DNA from: Hydractinia symbiolongicarpus
Taxonomy: Eukaryota; Cnidaria; Hydrozoa; Anthoathecata; Hydractiniidae
NCBI RefSeq assembly: GCF_029227915.1
Contig: NC_079885.1
Span: 27,841,001 to 27,905,000, forward strand
Length of the DNA: 64,000 nucleotides
Direction of reading: 5' to 3'
Part shown: piece after piece, positions 37,810-51,288 of the stretch
Numbering within the stretch: position 1 is the first letter of the stretch
How the letters are laid out: the number at the start of each line of letters is the position of its first letter
Notes under the pieces: generated by a model
Told to the model about the DNA's origin: nothing
The model's input: the letters and a program-made list of their open reading frames with translations, nothing else
Databases searched by the model: none
Program-made: the position numbers and the translations under genes

Positions 37810-40046
37810 CGCTGAAGAAATAGAGACAGTTTTAGAAGGTACATTTCAATGAATCTCTAACGGTATGATTCCATTTGAGTTACAACGGTTGAGTCACATA
37901 TTCGTACCAACATGTATTTAGTGATTTTTTTCCGATATTACTAAGTTGCATTGCTTTTGACAGTGAAGCGATTGCCTGTGGGACTTAATTGGGTTATTCT
38001 GGACTGTGACCTTATAAATGTGATAGATGAGCGAATTGGATTCCAAGGAATAACATTCTTCTTAATTTGACATGATTTCTGCAATTCAGCGATTACACTC
38101 GGCCCAATGGTAGCGCTTCTCTTAAAAATTTAGATAAAATAAGTCATTTTTTACTGTGGGACCAATCCTAGCCGTTAGCGCGGGCTGAAGAAATAGAGAC
38201 AGTTTCAAAAACTACATTTCATTGACTTTCTAACGGTGTCAAACCGCTTAACTTACAACGGTTGCGTCACGTATTCGTACCAACATGTATTTAGTGATTC
38301 TTTTCCGATATTTCTAAGTTGTATTTCTTTTGACAGTGAAACGATTGACTGTGCGACTTAATTGAAGTGATTCTGTACTGTGACCTTATAAATGTGATAA
38401 ATGAGCCAATTGGACTCCAAGGAATAACATTCTTCTTAATTTGACATGATTGCTGGAATTCAGCGATTACACTCGGCCCTATGGTAGCGCTTCACTTAAA
38501 AATTTATATAAAATAAGTCATTTTTTACTGTGGGACCAATCCTGGCCGTTAGCACGCGCTGAATAAATAGGAACAGTTTCAAAGACTACATTTCATTGAA
38601 CTTCTGGCGGTATAAATCCGTTTGAGTTACAACGGTTGCGTCACATATTCGTACCAACATGTATTTAGCGATAGTATTCGGATATTACTAGGTTGCATCG
38701 CTTTTAGCAGTGAAAGGATTGACTTTGGGACTTAATTGATCTGATATTGGACTTTGACCTCATAAATGTCATAAATGAGACAATTCGACCCAAGGAATAA
38801 CATCCTTCTTAATTTGACATGATTGCTGGAATTTACCGATTTCGCTGGGCGCTGTGGTAGCGTTTTAAAAAAAAGTTTAGATAAATAAGTCATTTTGTAC
38901 TGTGGGACCAATCCTAGCAGTTAGCGAGCGTTGAAGAAATAGAGACAGTTTCAAAAACTACATTTCATTGACTTTCTAACGGTATCATTCCGTTTCAATT
39001 ACAACGGTTGCGTCACATATTCGTACGAACAAATATTTAGCGATATTTTTCTGATTTTACTAGGTTGCATCGCTTTTAACAGTGAAAGGATTGACTGTGG
39101 GACTTAATTGAACTGATATTGGACTGTGAGCTTATAAATTTGATAAGTGAGACAATTGGACTGCAAGAAGTAACATTCTTCTTAATTTGACATGATTGCC
39201 GGAACTCTGGGATTACACTGGGCGCTGTGGTAGCGCTTCATTTAAAAACTTAGATAAATAAGTCTTTTTTACGATAGGACCAATCCTAGCCGTTAGCGCG
39301 CGCTGAAGAAAGAGAGACAGTTTTAAAACCTACATTTCATTGACTTTCTAACGGTATCATTCCGTTTCAATTACAACGGTTGCGTCACATATTCGTACGA
39401 ACAAATATTTAGCGATATTTTTCTGATTTTACTAGGTTGCATCGTTTTTAACAGTGAAAGGATTGACTGTGGGACTTAATTGAACTGATTTTGAACTGTG
39501 ATCTTATAAATGTGATAAGTGAGACAATTGGACCCAAGAAATAACATTCTTCTTACCTTGACATGATTGCTGGAATTTACCGATTTCACTGGGCGCTGTG
39601 GTAGCGCTTCATTTAAAAACTTAGATAAAATAAGTCATTTTGTACTGTGGGACCAATCCTAGCCGTTAGCGAGCGTTGAAGAAAAAGAAACATTTTCAAA
39701 AACTACATTTCATTGACTTTCTAACGGTGTCAATCCGCTTGACTTACAACGGTTGAGTCACATATTTGTACCAACATGTATTTAGTGATTTTTTTCCGAT
39801 ACTCTAAGTTGTATCGCTTTTATCAGTAAAACGATTGACTGTGGGATTTAAGTGAAGTGATTCTGGACTGTGACCTTATAAATGTGATAAGTGAGCCAAC
39901 TGGACCCCAAGAAATGACATTCTTCTTAATTTGACATGATTGCCGCAACTCAGCGATTACACTGGTCGCTGTTTGGAGCGCTTCATTGAAAAATTTAGAT
40001 AAATAAGTCATTTTTTACTGTTGGACGAATCCTAGCCGTTATCGCG
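37810..40046 (+). repeat. 6-unit higher-order repeat, copy 1 (2,237 bp)
   Basis: Units start at 37810, 38183, 38557, 38929, 39301 and 39674. Every start recurs 2,237 bases to the right. A private nine-base signature, aattgggttattctgg, lacks several bases of the normal attgaagtgattctgg and occurs only in these two copies (near 37,991 and 40,228). The final unit is the first unit of the trimer cassette on its own. Confidence 0.9.
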
Positions 40047-42283
40047 CGCTGAAGAAATAGAGACAGTTTTAGAAGGTACATTTCAATGAATCTCTAACGG
40101 TATGATTCCATTTGAGTTACAACAGTTGAATCACATATTCGTACCAACATGTATTTAGTGATTTTTTTCCGATATTACTAAGTTGCATTGCTTTTGACAG
40201 TGAAGCGATTGCCTGTGGGACTTAATTGGGTTATTCTGGACTGTGACCTTATAAATGTGATAGATGAGCCAATTGGATTCCAAGGAATAACATTCTTCTT
40301 AATTTGACATGATTTCTGCAATTCAGCGATTACACTCGGCCCAATGGTAGCGCTTCTCTTAAAAATTTAGATAAAATAAGTCATTTTTTACTGTGGGACC
40401 AATCCTAGCCGTTAGCGCGGGCTGAAGAAATAGAGACAGTTTCAAAAACTACATTTCATTGACTTTCTAACGGTGTCAAACCGCTTAACTTACAACGGTT
40501 GCGTCACGTATTCGTACCAACATGTATTTAGTGATTCTTTTCCGATATTTCTAAGTCGTATTTATTTTGACAGTGAAACGATTGACTGTGCGACTTAATT
40601 GAAGTGATTCTGTACTGTGACCTTATAAATGTGATAAATGAGCCAATTGGACTCCAAGGAATAACATTCTTCTTAATTTGACATGATTGCTGGAATTCAG
40701 CGATTACACTCGGCCCTATGGTAGCGCTTCACTTAAAAATTTATATAAAATAAGTCATTTTTTACTGTGGGACCAATCCTGGCCGTTAGCACGCGCTGAA
40801 TAAATAGGAACAGTTTCAAAGACTACATTTCATTGAACTTCTGGCGGTATAAATCCGTTTGAGTTACAACGGTTGCGTCACATATTCGTACCAACATGTA
40901 TTTAGCGATAGTATTCGGATATTACTAGGTTGCATCGCTTTTAGCAGTGAAAGGATTGACTTTGGGACTTAATTGATCTGATATTGGACTTTGACCTCAT
41001 AAATGTCATAAATGAGACAATTCGACCCAAGGAATAACATCCTTCTTAATTTGACATGATTGCTGGAATTTACCGATTTCGCTGGGCGCTGTGGTAGCGT
41101 TTTAAAAAAAAGTTTAGATAAATAAGTCATTTTGTACTGTGGGACCAATCCTAGCAGTTAGCGAGCGTTGAAGAAATAGAGACAGTTTCAAAAACTACAT
41201 TTCATTGACTTTCTAACGGTATCATTCCGTTTCAATTACAACGGTTGCGTCACATATTCGTACGAACAAATATTTAGCGATATTTTTCTGATTTTACTAG
41301 GTTGCATCGCTTTTAACAGTGAAAGGATTGACTGTGGGACTTAATTGAACTGATATTGGACTGTGAGCTTATAAATTTGATAAGTGAGACAATTGGACTG
41401 CAAGAAGTAACATTCTTCTTAATTTGACATGATTGCCGGAACTCTGGGATTACACTAGGCGCTGTGGTAGCGCTTCATTTAAAAACTTAGATAAATAAGT
41501 CTTTTTTACGATAGGACCAATCCTAGCCGTTAGCGCGCGCTGAAGAAAGAGAGACAGTTTTAAAACCTACATTTCATTGACTTTCTAACGGTATCATTCC
41601 GTTTCAATTACAACGGTTGCGTCACAAATTCGTACGAACAAATATTTAGCGATATTTTTCTGATTTTACTAGGTTGCATCGTTTTTAACAGTGAAAGGAT
41701 TGACTGTGGGACTTAATTGAACTGATTTTGAACTGTGATCTTATAAATGTGATAAGTGAGACAATTGGACCCAAGAAATAACATTCTTCTTACCTTGACA
41801 TGATTGCTGGAATTTACCGATTTCACTGGGCGCTGTGGTAGCGCTTCATTTAAAAACTTAGATAAAATAAGTCATTTTGTACTGTGGGACCAATCCTAGC
41901 CGTTAGCGAGCGTTGAAGAAAAAGAAACATTTTCAAAAACTACATTTCATTGACTTTCTAACGGTGTCAATCCACTTGACTTACAACGGTTGAGTCACAT
42001 ATTTGTACCAACATGTATTTAGTGATTTTTTTCCGATACTCTAAGTTGTATCGCTTTTATCAGTAAAACGATTGACTGTGGGATTTAAGTGAAGTGATTC
42101 TGGACTGTGACCTTATAAATGTGATAAGTGAGCCAACTGGACCCCAAGAAATGACATTCTTCTTAATTTGACATGATTGCCGCAACTCAGCGATTACACT
42201 GGTCGCTGTTTGGAGCGCTTCATTGAAAAATTTAGATAAATAAGTCATTTTTTACTGTTGGACGAATCCTAGCCGTTATCGCG
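40047..42283 (+). repeat. 6-unit higher-order repeat, copy 2 (2,237 bp)
   Basis: Units start at 40047, 40420, 40794, 41166, 41538 and 41911. By eye I counted roughly eight substitutions against copy 1, for example gtcgtatttatt against gttgtatttctt and cactaggcgc against cactgggcgc. The next unit (42284) starts in the same way but then enters the trimer cassette, so no third copy follows. Confidence 0.9.
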
Positions 42284-43030
42284 CGCTGAAGAAATAGAGA
42301 CAGTTTTAGAAGGTACATTTCAATGAATCTCTAACGGTATGATTCCATTTGAGTTACAACAGTTGAATCACATATTCGCACCAACATGTATATAGTGATT
42401 TTTTTCCGATATTACTAAGTTGTATCGCTTTTAACAGTGCAACGATTGACTGTGGGACTTAATCGAAGTGATTCTGGACTGCAACCTTATAAATGTGATA
42501 AATGAGCCAATTGGACTAAGAGGAAAAACATTCTTTTTAATTTGACATGATTGCTGGAAGTTACCGATTTCGCTGGGCGCTGTGGTAGCGTTTTATTTAA
42601 AAGTTTAGATAAATAAGTCATTTTGTACTGTGGGACCAATCCTAGCCGTTAGCGGGCGTTGAAGAAAAAGAAATATTTTCAAAAACTACATTTCATTGAC
42701 TTTCTAACGGTGTCAATCCGCTTGACTTACAACGGTGAGTCACATATTTCTACCAATATGTATTTAGTGATTTTTTTCCGATATTACTAAGTTGTATCGC
42801 TTTTAACAGTAAAACGATTGACTGTGGGATTTAATTGAAGTGATTCTGGACTGTGACCTTATAAATGTGATAAGAAAGCCAACTGGACCCCAAGAAATGA
42901 CATTCTTCTTAATTTGACATGATTGCCGCAACTCAGCGATTACACTGGTCGCTGTTTGGAGCGCTTCATTAAAAAATTTAGATAAATAAGTCATTTTTTT
43001 ACTGTGGGACGAATCCTAGCCGTTATCGCG
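41911..43030 (+). repeat. Trimer cassette, copy 2
   Basis: Units 41911, 42284 and 42657 match 36689, 37062 and 37435 at a constant offset of 5,222 (14 units). They carry the gatactctaag deletion, cgcaccaacatgtatatagtg and tttctaccaatatg. The third unit has one private loss: acggtgagtcac in place of acggttgagtcac. Confidence 0.85.
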
Positions 43031-44151
43031 CGCTGAAGAAATAGAGACAGTTTTAGAAGGTACATTTCAATGAATCTCTAACGGTATGATTCCATTTGAG
43101 TTACAACGGTTGAGTCACATATTCGTACCAACATGTATTTAGTGATTTTTTTCCGATATTACTAAGTTGTATTGCTTTTGACAGTGAAACGATTGACTGT
43201 GGGACTTAATCGAAGTGATTCTGGACTGCGACCTTATAAATGTGATAAATGAGCCAATTGGACTACGAGGAAAAACATTCTTCTTAATTTGACATGATTG
43301 CTGCACATCAGCAATTACACTCGGCCCAATGGTAGCGCTTCATATAAAAATTTAGATAACATAAGTCATTTTTTACTATGGGACCAATCCTAGTTGTTAG
43401 CGCGCGCTGAAGAAATAGAGACAGTTTCAAATACTACATTTCATTGACTTTCTAACGGTATTAGTCCATTTCAACTACAACGGTTGCGTCACATATTCGT
43501 ACCAACATGTATTTAGTGATTTTTTTCCGATATTACTAAGTTGTATTGCTTTTAACAGTGAAACGATTGACTGTGGGACTTAATCGAAGTGATTCTGGAC
43601 TGCGACCTTATAAATGTGATAAATCAGCCAATTGGACTACAAGGAAAAAATTCTTCTTAATTTGACATGATTGCTGCATATCAGCGATTACACTCGGCCC
43701 AATGGTAGCGCTTCACTTAAAAATTTAGATAACATAAGTCATTTTTTACTGTGGGACCAATCCTAGCCGTTAGCGCACGCTGAAGAAATAGAGACAGTTT
43801 CAAATACTACATTTCATTGACTTTCTAACGGTATTAGTCCGTTTCAACGACAACGGTTGCGTCACATATTCGTACCAACATGTATTTAGTGATTTTTTTC
43901 CGATATTACTAAGTTGTTTTCCTTTTGACAGTGAAACGATTGACTGTGGGACTTAATTGAAGTGATTCTGTACTGTGACCTTATAAATGTAATAAATGAG
44001 CCAATTGGACTCCGAGGAATAACATTCTTCCTAATTTGACATGATTGCTGGAATTCAGCGATTACACTCGGCCCTATGGTAGCGCTTCACTTAAAAATTT
44101 AGATAAAATAAGTCATTTTTTACTGTGGGACCAATCCTGGCCGTTAGCACG
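42284..44151 (+). repeat. 5-unit block, ancestor-like relative of the 1,868-bp repeat
   Basis: Units start at 42284, 42657, 43031, 43405 and 43778. The order after the cassette is a gttttagaaggtac unit, two class A units with tagataacataagtc and gactacgagg/gactacaagg, and then a unit with caacgacaacgg. The same order follows the cassettes at 47,129 and 57,205. This looks like a less-amplified version of the 47.5-51.3 kb repeat. Confidence 0.82.
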
Positions 44152-46011
44152 CGCTGAATAAATAGGAACAGTTTCAAAGACTACATTTCGTTGACCTTCT
44201 GGCGGTAAAAATCCGTTTGAGTTAGAACGGTTGCGTCACATATTCGTACGAACATGTATTTAGCGATAGTATTCGGATATTACTAGGTTGCATCGTTTTT
44301 AAAAGTGAAAGGAATGACTGTGGGACTTAATTGAACTGATTTTGGACTTTGACCTCATAAATGTGATAAATGAGACAATTGGATTCAAGAAATAACATTC
44401 TTTTTAATTTGACATGATTGCTGGAAGTTACCGATTTCGCTTGGCGCTGTGGTAGCGTTTTATTTAAAAATTTAGATAAATAAGTCATTTTTTACTGTGG
44501 GACCAATCCTGGCCGTTAGCACGCGCTGAATAAATAGGAACAGTTTCAAAGACTACATTTCGTTGACCTTCTGGCGGTAAAAATCCGTTTGAGTTACAAC
44601 GGTTGCGTCACATATTCGTACGAACATGTATTTAGCGATAGTATTCGGATATTACTAGGTTGCATCGTTTTTAACAGTGAAAGGATTGACTGTGGGACTT
44701 AATTGAACTGATTTTGGACTTTGACCTCATAAATGTGATAAATGAGACAATTGGATTCAAGAAATAACATTCTTTTTAATTTGACATGATTGTTGGAAGT
44801 TACCGATTTCGCTGGGCGCTGTGGTAGCGTTTTATTTAAAAGTTTAGATAAATAAGTCATTTTGTACTGCGGGACCAATCCTAGCCGTTAGCGGGCGTTG
44901 AATAAATAGGAACAGTTTCAAAAACTACATTTCGTTGACCTTCTGGCGGTAAAAATCCGTTTGAGTTACAACGGTTGCGTCACATATTCGTACGAACATG
45001 TATTTAGCGATAGTATTCGGATATTACTAGGTTGCATCGTTTTTAAAAGTGAAAGGAATGACTGTGGGACTTAATTGAACTGATTTTGGACTTTGACCTC
45101 ATAAATGTGATAAATGAGACAATTGGATTCAAGAAATAACATTCTTTTTAATTTGACATGATTGCTGGAAGTTACCGATTTCGCTTGGCGCTGTGGTAGC
45201 GTTTTATTTAAAAATTTAGATAAATAAGTCATTTTTTACTGTGGGACCAATCCTGGCCGTTAGCACGCGCTGAATAAATAGGAACAGTTTCAAAGACTAC
45301 ATTTCGTTGACCTTCTGGCGGTAAAAATCCGTTTGAGTTACAACGGTTGCGTCACATATTCGTACGAACATGTATTTAGCGATAGTATTCGGATATTACT
45401 AGGTTGCATCGTTTTTAACAGTGAAAGGATTGACTGTGGGACTTAATTGAACTGATTTTGGACTTTGACCTCATAAATGTGATAAATGAGACAATTGGAT
45501 TCAAGAAATAACATTCTTTTTAATTTGACATGATTGTTGGAAGTTACCGATTTCGCTGGGCGCTGTGGTAGCGTTTTATTTAAAAGTTTAGATAAATAAG
45601 TCATTTTGTACTGCGGGACCAATCCTAGCCGTTAGCGGGCGTTGAATAAATAGGAACAGTTTCAAAAACTACATTTCGTTGACCTTCTGGCGGTAAAAAT
45701 CCGTTTGAGTTACAACGGTTGCGTCACATATTCGTACGAACATGTATTTAGCGATAGTATTCGGATATTACTAGGTTGCATCGTTTTTAACAGTGAAAGG
45801 ATTGACTGTGGGACTTAATTGAACTGATTTTGGACTTTGACCTCATAAATGTGATAAATGAGACAATTGGATTCAAGAAATAACATTCTTTTTAATTTGA
45901 CATGATTGTTGGAAGTTACCGATTTCGCTGGGCGCTGTGGTAGCGTTTTATTTAAAAGTTTAGATAAATAAGTCATTTTGTACTGCGGGACCAATCCTAG
46001 CCGTTAGCGGG
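44152..46011 (+). repeat. 744-bp dimer higher-order repeat, 2.5 copies
   Basis: Five consecutive 372-bp class B units start at 44152, 44524, 44896, 45268 and 45640. Odd and even units differ by a few shared bases. The rare aaaagtgaaaggaatgactg occurs at 44301 and 45045, exactly 744 bases apart. Hinges alternate between gcacgcgctgaataaa and gcgggcgttgaataaa. The last unit resembles the even type. All five carry ttcgtacgaacatg and ggcggtaaaaatccg. The near-identity and the fixed 372-bp length suggest very recent local amplification. Confidence 0.9.
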
Positions 46012-47501
46012 CGTTGAATAAATAGGAACAGTTTCAAAAACTACATTTCATTGACCTTCTGGCGGTATAAATCCGTTTGAGTTACAACGGTTGCGTCACA
46101 TATTCGTACCAACATGAATTTAGCGAGAGTATTCGGATATTACTAGGTTGCATCGCTTTTAACAGTGAAAGGATTGACTGTGGGACTTAATTGAACTGAT
46201 ATTGGACTGTGAGCTTATAAATTTGATAAGTGAGACAATTGGACTGCAAGAAGTAACATTCTTCTTAATTTGACATGATTGCCGGAACTCAGGGATTACA
46301 CTGGGCGCTGTGGTAGCGCTTCATTTAAAAACTTAGATAAATAAGTCTTTTTTACGATGTGACCAATCCTAGCCGTTAGCGCGCGCTGAAGAAAGAGAGA
46401 CAGTTTTAAAAACTACATTTCATTGAATTTCTAACGGTATCATTCCGTTTCAATTACAACGGTTGCGTCACATATTCGTACGAACAAATATTTAGCGATA
46501 TTTTTCTGATTTTACTAGGTTGCATCGTTTTTAACAGTGAAAGGATTGACTGTGGGACTTAATTGAACTGATTTTGGACTGTGATCTTATAAATGTGATA
46601 AGTGAGACAATTGGACCCAAGAAATAACATTCTTCTTACCTTGACATGATTGCTGGAATTTACCGATTTCGCTGGGCGCTGTGGTAGCGTTTTATTTAAA
46701 AGTTTAGATAAATAAGTCATTTTGTACTGTGGGACCAATCCTGGCCGTTAGCACGCGCTGAATAAATAGGAACAGTTTCAAAGACTACATTTCATTGACT
46801 TTCTAACGGTGTCAATCCGCTTGACTTACAACGGTTGAGTCACATATTTGTACCAACATGTATTTAGTGATTTTTTTCCGATATTCTAAGTTGTATCGCT
46901 TTTATCAGTAAAATGATTGACTGTGGGATTTAAGTGAAGTGATTCTGGACTGTGACCTTATAAATGTGATAAGTGAGCCAACTGGACCCCAAGAAATGAC
47001 ATTCTTCTTAATTTGACATGATTGCCGCAACTCAGCGATTACACTGGTCGCTGTTTGGAGCGCTTCATTGAAAAATTTAGATAAATAAGTCATTTTTTAC
47101 TGTTGGACGAATCCTAGCCGTTATCGCGCGCTGAAGAAATAGAGACAGTTTTAGAAGGTACATTTCAATGAATCTCTAACGGTATGATTCCATTTGAGTT
47201 ACAACAGTTGAGTCACATATTCGCACCAACATGTATATAGTGATTTTTTTCCGATATTACTAAGTTGTATCGCTTTTAACAGTGCAACAATTGACTGCGG
47301 GACTTAATCGAAGTGATTCTGGACTGCGACCTTATAAATGTGATAAATGAGCCAATTGGACTAAGAGGAAAAACATTCTTCTTAATTTGACATGATTGCT
47401 GGAAGTTACCGATTTCGCTGGGCGCTGTGGTAGCGTTTTATTTAAAAGTTTAGATAAATAAGTCATTTTGTACTGTGGGACCAATCCTAGCCGTTAGCGG
47501 G
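46012..47501 (+). repeat. 4-unit block leading into trimer cassette copy 3
   Basis: Units start at 46012, 46384, 46756 and 47129. The first carries caacatgaatttagcgagag, a rare variant also seen near 51,712 and 55,815. The second carries ttcgtacgaacaaat. The 46756 unit is a fresh chimera: its first 50 or so bases are the taggaacagtttcaaagac front, and the rest is cassette unit 1. Confidence 0.85.
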
Positions 47502-47876
47502 CGTTGAAGAAAAAGAAATATTTTCAAAAACTACATTTCATTGACTTTCTAACGGTGTCAATCCGCTTGACTTACAACGGTTGAGTCACATATTTCTACC
47601 AATATGTATTTAGTGATTTTTTTCCGATATTACTAAGTTGTATCGCTTTTAACAGTAAAACGATTGACTGTGGGATTTAATTGAAGTGATTCTGGACTGC
47701 GACCTTATAAATGTGATAAATGAGCCAATTGGGCTACGAGGAAAAACATTCTTCTTAATTTGACATGATTGCCGCAACTCAGCGATTACACTGGTCGCTG
47801 TTTGGAGCGCTTCATTAAAAAATTTAGATAAATAAGTCATTTTTTTACTGTAGGACGAATCCTAGCCGTTATCGCG
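46756..47876 (+). repeat. Trimer cassette, copy 3
   Basis: Units 46756, 47129 and 47502 correspond to the cassette. The gatattctaag form of the three-base loss is used here and in copies 4 and 5, against gatactctaag in copies 1 and 2, so the cassettes split into two sublineages. The third unit carries an extra exchange: gggctacgaggaaaaac replaces the class C gaccccaagaaatgac. Confidence 0.82.
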
Positions 47877-49420
47877 CGCTGAAGAAATAGAGACAGTTTT
47901 AGAAGGTACATTTCAATGAATTTCTAACGGTATGATTCCATTTGAGTTACAACGGTTGAGTCACATATTCGTACCAACATGTATTTAGTGATTTTTTTCC
48001 GATATTACTAAGTTGTATTGCTTTTGACAGTGAAACGATTGACTGTGGGACTTAATCGAAGTGATTCTGGACTGCGACCTTATAAATGTGATAAATGAGC
48101 CAATTGGACTACGAGGAAAAACATTCTTCTTAATTTGACATGATTGCTGCACATCAGCAATTACACTCGGCCCAATGGTAGCGCTTCACATAAAAATTTA
48201 GATAACATAAATCATTTTTTACTATGGGACCAATCCTAGTTGTTAGCGCGCGCTGAAGAAATAAAGACAGTTTCAAATACTACATTTCATTGACTTTCTA
48301 ACGGTATTAGTCCATTTCAACTACAACGGTTGCGTCACATATTCGTACCAACATGTATTTAGTGATTTTTTTCCGATATTACTAAGTTGTATTGCTTTCA
48401 ACAGTGAAACGATTGACTGTGGGACTTAATCGAAGTGATTCTGGACTGCGACCTTATAAATGTGATAAATGAGCCAATTGGACTACAAGGAAAAACATTC
48501 TTCTTAATTTGACATGATTGCTGCATATCAGCGATTACACTAGGCCCAATGGTAGCGCTTCACTTAAAAATTTAGATAACATAAGTCATTTTTTACTGTG
48601 GGACCAATCCTAGCCGTTAGCGCGCGCTGAAGAAATAGAGACAGTTTCAAATACTACATTTCATTGACTTTCTAACGGTATTAGTCCGTTTCAACGACAA
48701 CGGTTGCGTCACATATTCGTACCAACATGTATTTAGTGATTTTTTTCCGATATTACTAAGTTGTTTTGCTTTTGACAGTGAAACGATTGACTGTGGGACT
48801 TAATTGAAGTGATTCTGTACTGTGACCTCATAAATGTGATAAATGAGACAATTGGATTCAAGAAATAACATTCTTTTTAATTTGACATGATTGCTGGAAT
48901 TCAGCGATTACACTCGGCCCTATGGTAGCGCTTCACTTAAAAATTTAGATAAAATAAGTCATTTTTTACTGTGGGACCAATCCTGGCCGTTAGCACGCGC
49001 TGAATAAATAGGAACAGTTTCAAAGACTACATTTCGTTGTCTTTCTGGCGGTAAAAATCCGTTTGAGTTACAACGGTTGCGTCACATATTCGTACGAACA
49101 TGTATTTAGCGATAGTATTCGGATATTACTAGGTTGCATCGTTTTTAACAGTGAAAGGATTGACTGTGGGACTTAATTGAACTGATTTTGGACTTTGACC
49201 TCATAAATGTGATAAATGAGACAATTGGATTCAAGAAATAACATTCTTTTTAATTTGACATGATTGTTGGAAGTTACCGATTTCGCTGGGCGCTGTGGTA
49301 GCGTTTTATTTAAAAGTTTAGATAAATAAGTCATTTTGTACTGCGAGACCAGTCCTAGCCGTTAGCGGGCGTTGAAGAAATAGAAACATTTTCAAAAACT
49401 ACATTTCATTGACTTTTTAA
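47553..49420 (+). repeat. 5-unit higher-order repeat, copy 1 (1,868 bp)
   Basis: Unit starts are 47877, 48251, 48625 and 48998, plus the partial unit before them. Scanning line by line against 49421-51288 I found no difference in the body of the repeat, including rare bases such as gctttcaacag, actaggccc, ttgtctttctgg and gcgagaccagtcc. Differences appear only in the first 50 bases of the unit starting at 47502 (aaaagaaatatt against aatagaaacatt), which places the left breakpoint near 47,553. Confidence 0.9.
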
Positions 49421-51288
49421 CGGTGTCAATCCGCTTGACTTACAACGGTTGAGTCACATATTTCTACCAATATGTATTTAGTGATTTTTTTCCGATATTA
49501 CTAAGTTGTATCGCTTTTAACAGTAAAACGATTGACTGTGGGATTTAATTGAAGTGATTCTGGACTGCGACCTTATAAATGTGATAAATGAGCCAATTGG
49601 GCTACGAGGAAAAACATTCTTCTTAATTTGACATGATTGCCGCAACTCAGCGATTACACTGGTCGCTGTTTGGAGCGCTTCATTAAAAAATTTAGATAAA
49701 TAAGTCATTTTTTTACTGTAGGACGAATCCTAGCCGTTATCGCGCGCTGAAGAAATAGAGACAGTTTTAGAAGGTACATTTCAATGAATTTCTAACGGTA
49801 TGATTCCATTTGAGTTACAACGGTTGAGTCACATATTCGTACCAACATGTATTTAGTGATTTTTTTCCGATATTACTAAGTTGTATTGCTTTTGACAGTG
49901 AAACGATTGACTGTGGGACTTAATCGAAGTGATTCTGGACTGCGACCTTATAAATGTGATAAATGAGCCAATTGGACTACGAGGAAAAACATTCTTCTTA
50001 ATTTGACATGATTGCTGCACATCAGCAATTACACTCGGCCCAATGGTAGCGCTTCACATAAAAATTTAGATAACATAAATCATTTTTTACTATGGGACCA
50101 ATCCTAGTTGTTAGCGCGCGCTGAAGAAATAAAGACAGTTTCAAATACTACATTTCATTGACTTTCTAACGGTATTAGTCCATTTCAACTACAACGGTTG
50201 CGTCACATATTCGTACCAACATGTATTTAGTGATTTTTTTCCGATATTACTAAGTTGTATTGCTTTCAACAGTGAAACGATTGACTGTGGGACTTAATCG
50301 AAGTGATTCTGGACTGCGACCTTATAAATGTGATAAATGAGCCAATTGGACTACAAGGAAAAACATTCTTCTTAATTTGACATGATTGCTGCATATCAGC
50401 GATTACACTAGGCCCAATGGTAGCGCTTCACTTAAAAATTTAGATAACATAAGTCATTTTTTACTGTGGGACCAATCCTAGCCGTTAGCGCGCGCTGAAG
50501 AAATAGAGACAGTTTCAAATACTACATTTCATTGACTTTCTAACGGTATTAGTCCGTTTCAACGACAACGGTTGCGTCACATATTCGTACCAACATGTAT
50601 TTAGTGATTTTTTTCCGATATTACTAAGTTGTTTTGCTTTTGACAGTGAAACGATTGACTGTGGGACTTAATTGAAGTGATTCTGTACTGTGACCTCATA
50701 AATGTGATAAATGAGACAATTGGATTCAAGAAATAACATTCTTTTTAATTTGACATGATTGCTGGAATTCAGCGATTACACTCGGCCCTATGGTAGCGCT
50801 TCACTTAAAAATTTAGATAAAATAAGTCATTTTTTACTGTGGGACCAATCCTGGCCGTTAGCACGCGCTGAATAAATAGGAACAGTTTCAAAGACTACAT
50901 TTCGTTGTCTTTCTGGCGGTAAAAATCCGTTTGAGTTACAACGGTTGCGTCACATATTCGTACGAACATGTATTTAGCGATAGTATTCGGATATTACTAG
51001 GTTGCATCGTTTTTAACAGTGAAAGGATTGACTGTGGGACTTAATTGAACTGATTTTGGACTTTGACCTCATAAATGTGATAAATGAGACAATTGGATTC
51101 AAGAAATAACATTCTTTTTAATTTGACATGATTGTTGGAAGTTACCGATTTCGCTGGGCGCTGTGGTAGCGTTTTATTTAAAAGTTTAGATAAATAAGTC
51201 ATTTTGTACTGCGAGACCAGTCCTAGCCGTTAGCGGGCGTTGAAGAAATAGAAACATTTTCAAAAACTACATTTCATTGACTTTTTAA
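49421..51288 (+). repeat. 5-unit higher-order repeat, copy 2 (1,868 bp)
   Basis: Unit starts are 49745, 50119, 50493, 50866 and 51238. This is the direct tandem partner of 47553-49420. After 51,288 the sequence starts like a third copy (ttgacttttt aacggtgtc) but departs within about 50 bases: ctaccaacatg replaces ctaccaatatg and a class A unit follows. The copies are close enough to identical that an assembly artefact must be considered as well as a recent duplication. Confidence 0.9.
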
